The notes below the pieces were generated by a model. That model had not been told where the DNA came from. It did no database searches and saw only the letters and a list, made by a program, of their open reading frames with translations. From Cinclus cinclus (Eukaryota > Chordata > Aves > Passeriformes > Cinclidae): 64,000 nucleotides of DNA. The stretch spans positions 111,634,214 through 111,698,213 of the forward strand of contig NC_085047.1 of NCBI RefSeq assembly GCF_963662255.1. Reading direction: 5' to 3'. This document shows, piece by piece, positions 58,908-64,000 of this stretch (its first letter is position 1; every line of letters starts with the position of its first letter). The position numbers and the translations under genes are program-made.

Positions 58908-61900
58908 TTTGTGTGGCTGTAGGAAGCCCCATGGACCACAGGTTGCCTGTTTTTAAAATGGGCATGACAATACTTAAAAAACATATTTAACAAGGCCAGA
59001 ACACTGTGAGCAGCTTGGGTGGAAAGCACTTTAAGGCTGTGCAATGGACAGCTGCAACATTTGCCTCAGAAAGAGGCCATATGTTATCCTCTCTCCTCTT
59101 TTCTGTGCAGCTCTGGCCATGGAAAATAATTACAAGTGAAGATCCTTCTTCTGATTTTGATTGCCTCAGGATCAGTCCTTGTATCTTGAGTGGCCTCATG
59201 AGGCATTCCAGCTTGTGTGACTCCACAAGCAAGGGATGCTCTGAAGGACTGGGACTTCTGAAGCATCAGCAACACAAGAGTAAAGCAAAAATAAATGCAG
59301 GGAAAAGTGCCAGGGAAAATTCCTCTCTTCTCACCTGCCTGCAGGGGTGTTGCTGCTGCCATTGCCACTGGAGCAGGAGGAGTGAGGACTAAGGGGGGTC
59401 AGCACTGGGGTCTGGTGTGGGTGGATCTGAAGTGACTGGGGCTGGCTGGGCAAAGCAGACTCTGCTCTGGGGGATTTGCCCAGCCAGAAAAGGTAAACTC
59501 CCACCCCACAAGCCTGGATATTTCTGCTGGATAAACAGTATGGCTCCCTTATAGGTACTCCAGTAAAACATACAAAAAAATCCATTTCTCTTACTAGCTG
59601 CAAAAATACAAATTCAAATTTCTGGGCTAAATTGGGGCAGTACTACTAACCTCAGGCATTCTGCTATCCAGAGATAAACTTAGAATCACAAACCCCCCTA
59701 AATTAATCCTCTGGATTTCCATATTTTTAAAGTATAACTAGGCCATATTTTCCTGGTTTTCTTTGTGTGAAAGCTAAATACTCCAAAGTTTCAGAAAGGA
59801 GGTGTGCAGGAAGATATTCTCCAGTCTCTGGGGCTGGGGCTGTGAGACCTCCCCAGAAGTTGTAAGGCTTGTGTTAAACCTGAGAGGTGGCAGGATCTCT
59901 CTCTGATGTGACATCCAGATGGAGGGGAAAGTGGTTGCCAGGGTGACACAGAAAATAGAGCTGGGCCTGATCCTTTCCCTTTGCAGGAGCAGCTCTCCAG
60001 GAGGGTTTCAGTGGGAGAGGAACCGTGCATGCAGTGGGAATTCAATCCGTGTGCTGCTGGTGCACTCTTGTGCACTGGTGGCATCATGTGGGAGAGCCCA
60101 AATGCAGAAGCCTGAATTTTGGATTGGGAAAGTAAATGAAAGAGAAGCTTTTGTCCTCTCCTCATCCAGCACCGACTTGGATCCCATGATCACCTGTGTG
60201 ATCTCTGAGTAACTGAAATATTTGGGTTCAAATGTAGAAAGCTGTTTCAGACTCCAAATCTGCAGAAATATTTGGTTAATCATGTGCAATCATATGAAAT
60301 TTAGTTACCTTAAAAAATGATCCCCTAGAGGTTTTCTTTGGAATCATTCTCTTGGGCAGCTCTATTACCAAGCTTTTTAACATTTTGATTTAATTTAAAA
60401 TGACGGCTTTTGTCTTGGGTTGGTTTTGGTTTCTTTATTTGTTTGTTTGGGTTTTTAAGTGAAAAATCTTGAGGTATATTTTCCTTTTTGAAGTTATTTC
60501 TCTGCTTCTTGGCTATTAACCCAGCATTTGTTGGAATTCCTCAGGAAAGGGGCTGCCCAACCTCCGAGGTGATTTACACTGAGAAGAATGTTAAAGAATT
60601 ACAGATGACTGTCTCTAACATACCTGTGTAACATTAAAATCAGGTTAATTGCTTACATTTCCCTGGAAGTTATGGATGGCCACAGAGCTCAGTGCTTCAG
60701 CAGATACTGGTACAGCAGGGGGTGGTTATTGATAGTTAAATTGCAGTAGAAGTTGTCTGTGTTCAGATGGGACCTCTTTGAGGGAGGACAGCACATTTCT
60801 CAAAGCTTCATATTTTCCCAGAGGGACTTTTCTAGCAGAACATGCCTGCTGTGCAAAGGAAATATTCCCCATACGAGCAAATGAATGAAGAAGTTAGCTT
60901 TACAATAGACACCCTATTAAACTTTAAGGGGGCTGAAGTGAAGGAGCCCAGCTACATGTGTTTTTGCAAAGCTAATAAAAACCAGAAAATTATCTGTGGT
61001 GCTCTGGAAGGCAGCATGTGCACAGGAGGGTGTTGCAAAACCTGCAGAAGGAAAGAGGACAGAAGCATTGAAATAGGGTAACTAGGGAGTGATGCAGCAA
61101 AAATCCAAGGTAGTGAATCTTTGCAGATTTAATTGACAAATTTAAATGCCAACTTGTTTTACTGTCTCTCTATCTCTCTCTCCCACTCATCTCTTCAAGT
61201 TTCAAGTGAGATTCCAAGTGGCAAGTAAGGATTCTGCTCCCTCCCATCAGCAAACCAGGGGATGTGAGTACAATGTAGTGCATGGAAAGGACATTGACAT
61301 CGACAGCTCTTTGTGCTGAGGCAGCACAGGAGAGCTCATTCACCCCCCTGCTCACAGCCCATGGCTGGTGCTCTGCCCTGGAGGAGGCAGGCAGAGAGTT
61401 GAGAAGATAGTTTGGTTTTTTGGGTCCCCTTTCCACTTGTCCCATAAAACCAATCATCTCCAGGCTCGTGGTGGGTGCTGAGTGAAAGAAGGGGAACATC
61501 ATTTCAGCTGGAGCTGGGGGGTGCTCTTGTGGTGCATCCTCATAGCCCTCCTGTCTCCACGTGTGTGTGGAGAAGGGTGCTTTTCCTGGCCTGATCTGTC
61601 AGCATGGGTGATATTCCTATAATAAACACTCATGCTAGTTACATAAGACATGTTGACTAGTTTATTGTACAGTAATTGCTGCTCTTGCAGGACATCCACC
61701 CACTCTGACTGTGAGCAGAGGCTCCAGGCTTTTCTCAAAAACATCTGATTTTATAGGAAGTTCTAGAATCTGATTTTTACTGTATTTGCTAGTGCAGTCT
61801 AAAAGAGAGCATTGCAGATTTCCCCTTTCTTCCCCACATTCAGCCAGACTTTTTAAGAATGTCAGAAAACAGTAAAGGATCCCATGAATACAAAATTGAA

Positions 61901-62030
61901 CGTTGCAATCAGACAGAGGAGCCAGCTCCCCTAATGAGGTTTTATTTAACCAGTGACAATGTGCTGAGAAAACCAGAGGAAATAGGTCAGCTAAAAAAAT
62001 CTGGTACTACGAATGCCTGGTATAATGCCT

Positions 62031-62059
62031 CCCCCCCCCCCCCCCCCCCTAAAAAAAAA
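62031..62059. repeat. C19 homopolymer followed by T and A9
   Basis: Nineteen consecutive C residues, one T, then nine A residues. The minus strand carries G19, which can form a G-quadruplex. Homopolymer length is likely to be unreliable in the assembly. Confidence 0.95.
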
Positions 62060-62616
62060 TGGATGTCCTTCTGAAAGGGCTGGATAAGGAATCATCCCCT
62101 GAAGTCCTGCAGCTAATTTACAAGACATGGATGAAAAGACTGGAGCGTTGGGACTGACACATCCAGAGTAAGATGGAGTCACACAACAGAGTTTAATGAG
62201 GAAACACTTGGCCTGGCTCAGCAATCAGTGGGGTCGTTTCAGCACTCAGAAGAGAGTTGACCCCTCCTTAATGGCACAATTTCACAACTCTCTTAAAGCC
62301 AAGAATTAGCCAGTAAGGAGAAGTGATGCTTTCCAGTCCCAACTGTGAGTTTTTGCCTAATGCCATCTCCTTTCTCAAGTGCATGTTATGCCATGAACTG
62401 GAGCAGGGCACTGGACAGGTTTAAAAGGAAGTGTCTGCATGGGTTAGTTTTGGCTTTCTCCACTTCTCCAAACCACTTTGGTGCAAAGATTTGTGCCAGC
62501 TCAAGCAAAAGGAGGGTGTGGCTGAAGGAAGAGGTGCTGAGGGCTGATGCTCCTGCTTCATTAGTGGTAGTGCTTTTCTGTGCAGTCTGAAAGGATCTGT
62601 GACTTTGTGACCTCTT

Positions 62617-62736
62617 GGTTGGACGGGCTCTGAGCAACCTGATCTTGTTGAGGCTGTCCCTGCTCATTGCAGGGGTTTGGACTAGATGACCTTTAAATGT
62701 CCTTTCCAATCCAAACCATTATCTGATTCTGTGATT
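62617..62736 (+). mobile_element. CR1 LINE 3'-end fragment, sense
   Basis: About 120 bp of CR1 3' region in sense orientation: GGTTGGACGGGCTCTGAGCA, ACCTGATCTTGTTGAGGCTG, TTGGACTAGATGACCTTTAA, TGTCCTTTCCAATCCAAACC and the terminal GATTCTGTGAT. The boundary to the left is not visible. Confidence 0.94.
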
Positions 62737-63449
62737 AAAGACTGTGATGTACAGACAGTGCTGTTCACCTTCCAAGACCTGACCCTGGCATCTTCATGCA
62801 GAGGTGTATTACATCTCCCTCAGAGAAAAACCTGTGCACTAGGTTACTTCAGGCACTATTACTGCCTCAGAATTCTTAGTGACTCTTGTACCTGGTCTCA
62901 GGCACAGCTGAGTTAAAAGCTTACACCCCTGATTCCCTTTCTACAAATACATAAAGTCATGTTGTCAATGCACAAGCTCTTATACAACGTGAGGATTGCA
63001 TTAGAGAAAGATTTTGCTCGGAGTTCAGATGCTGCCTTCCAAGCATGGGGAGCATCTGCATCATCAAAAAGTGTAGCCAAGGATGAGATAGCCCAGGAAT
63101 TATTTAATATTTGAGCCAATAAAAACTGCATCAGACCATCCCAAAGAAATATTTGTGCTGTTGAAAGGGAGAGAACAACCAATGGCCTGGTAAAAGGAAG
63201 ATGTAAACCTCCCCGATTAAAGATAAAGGAAATCTCCTGGAGAAAAGAAAAATCTAAATAAATCTTCAAAGAGGGATCCCGCCAAAGAGGGATCTCAACT
63301 GCATAAGGAAAGCCAAATTCTCAATACTTAACACTTGCTGTAGTGAAGAGAGGATGGAAGCCTGACAGTCACATAAGAGGTCTTCGGCTAGAAAGACTAG
63401 GGAAGAAAACCTCTAAAATTGATCCCAGACATAAAATTCTCACATCAAA
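62737..63449. other. Non-coding spacer between two CR1 copies
   Basis: Unique sequence with no recognisable gene. The 118-codon minus ORF at 62913-63269 has no domain. The right part (63340-63449) may be the diverged 5' part of the next CR1 copy. Confidence 0.5.
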
Positions 63450-63960
63450 TACTGTGTCCAGTTCTGGGCCCCTCAGGACAAGAAGGATGTTGAGGTGCTG
63501 GAGTGTGTTCAGAGAAGACAGCAGAGCTGGGGAAGGGTCTGGAGCACAAGCCTGCTGAGGGGCAGCTGAAAGAGCTGGGGGTGTCTACCCTGGAGAAAAG
63601 GAGGCTCAGGGGTGACCTTTTGGGTCTCTACAGCTGCTTGATAGGAAGTTGTAGCCAGGTGGGGTTGGTCTCTTCTCTCAGCTAACAAGCAATTAGATAA
63701 GAAGAAATGGCCCCAAGTTACACCAGAGGAGGTGTAGATTGGATGTTAGGAAAAGTTTCTTCACTGAAAAGGTTGTCAAGCATCAGAACAGACTGCCCAG
63801 GTTAGTGGTAGTCACCATTCCTGGGGGCATCTAAAAGACTTGGAGACACGGCTCTTAGGGACATGGATTAATGGTGGACTTGGCAGTGCTGGGTTAGCAG
63901 CTGGACTCCATGATCTTAAAGGCATTTTCCAACCTCACTGAAAGACATGGTTTTATGATT
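63450..63960 (+). mobile_element. CR1 LINE fragment, sense, about 510 bp
   Basis: 5'-truncated CR1 in sense orientation: ACTGTGTCCAGTTCTGGGCC, TGGAGAAAAGGAGGCTCAGG, GATTGGATGTTAGGAAAAGT, TTCTTCACTGAAAAGGTTGT, GAACAGACTGCCCAGG and the 3' end TCCAACCTCACTG...TTTTATGATT. A short frame still reads the ORF2 C-terminal motif STLEKRRLRGDLLGLYSCL before a stop at about 63680. It lacks the catalytic domains and is inactive. Confidence 0.95.
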
Positions 63961-64000
63961 TCTAGTGGGAAGGATCTTGGGATCCACAGGTCCTAAAAAA

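Larger units (their letters stand above)
45898..62616. other. Non-coding unique sequence, large AT-rich block
   Basis: No recognisable gene in 16.7 kb. It holds microsatellites at 48579-48614, 56566-56606 and 58592-58615, an A-rich patch at 54843-54871, a C19 tract at 62031-62049, TAAT-dense segments (49880-49970; 57940-58050), an inverted repeat at 51303-51322, and a minus-strand exon-like segment at 58320-58424. The longest ORF in the window (52637-53362, 241 codons) lies here without domain support. The 51.0-52.6 kb part is especially AT-rich. Confidence 0.55.

Noticed and set aside
60842..61081. 79-codon Cys-rich ORF as a small secreted peptide gene
   Set aside because: There is no signal peptide, the ATG context is weak, no splice partner was found, and the Cys pattern matches no family I recognise.
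1..64000. tRNA, rRNA, snRNA genes and CRISPR arrays
   Set aside because: I looked for tRNA T-loop (GGTTCRANTCC-like) strings, U6-like starts and regularly spaced repeats, and found no convincing case.

Overview
The window looks like nuclear DNA from a bird, probably a passerine. The main evidence is nine 5'-truncated CR1 LINE fragments in both orientations. Several end in the CR1-type 3' octamer (ATTCTGTG-like), and three still translate into the conserved C-terminus of the CR1 ORF2 protein (LEKRRL...; RLDIR..FF..R; RLPREVVESPSL). A 1500-bp solo LTR of an avian endogenous retrovirus (ERVL-like, beginning TGTGCTGGTTTT and ending ACA) is flanked by a perfect 5-bp target-site duplication. The rest is AT-leaning, single-copy vertebrate-type DNA with many microsatellites. 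There is no prokaryotic gene organisation, and no tRNA, rRNA or CRISPR array was seen.

No protein-coding gene could be recognised by homology. Nearly all open reading frames are short, overlap one another on both strands, or lie in CR1, LTR or simple-repeat sequence. The window is best read as intergenic and/or intronic.

Layout. 1-28.2 kb: mostly unique sequence with CR1 copies near 4.0, 10.8, 18.6 and 28.2 kb and several unproven exon-like segments. 28.56-28.87 kb: a dense CpG island, the best promoter candidate in the window, followed by a 94-base polypyrimidine tract and a (GA)n run. 31.7-33.2 kb: the solo LTR, which contains its own GC/CpG-rich core. 33.99-34.51 kb: a phase-compatible two-exon ORF with good splice sites, the most gene-like unrecognised object here. 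34.5-62.6 kb: unique sequence with AT-rich, TAAT-dense candidate conserved elements (35.2, 39.6, 42.0, 49.9, 58.0 kb), microsatellites and two CR1 remnants. 62.6-64 kb: two further CR1 copies.

No set of genes working together can be described. Any functional content is likely regulatory or non-coding: the CpG-island promoter, possible enhancers and possible lncRNA exons. Candidate exons and enhancers are given low confidence because splice-like and TAAT-rich motifs are common by chance in 64 kb of AT-rich DNA.
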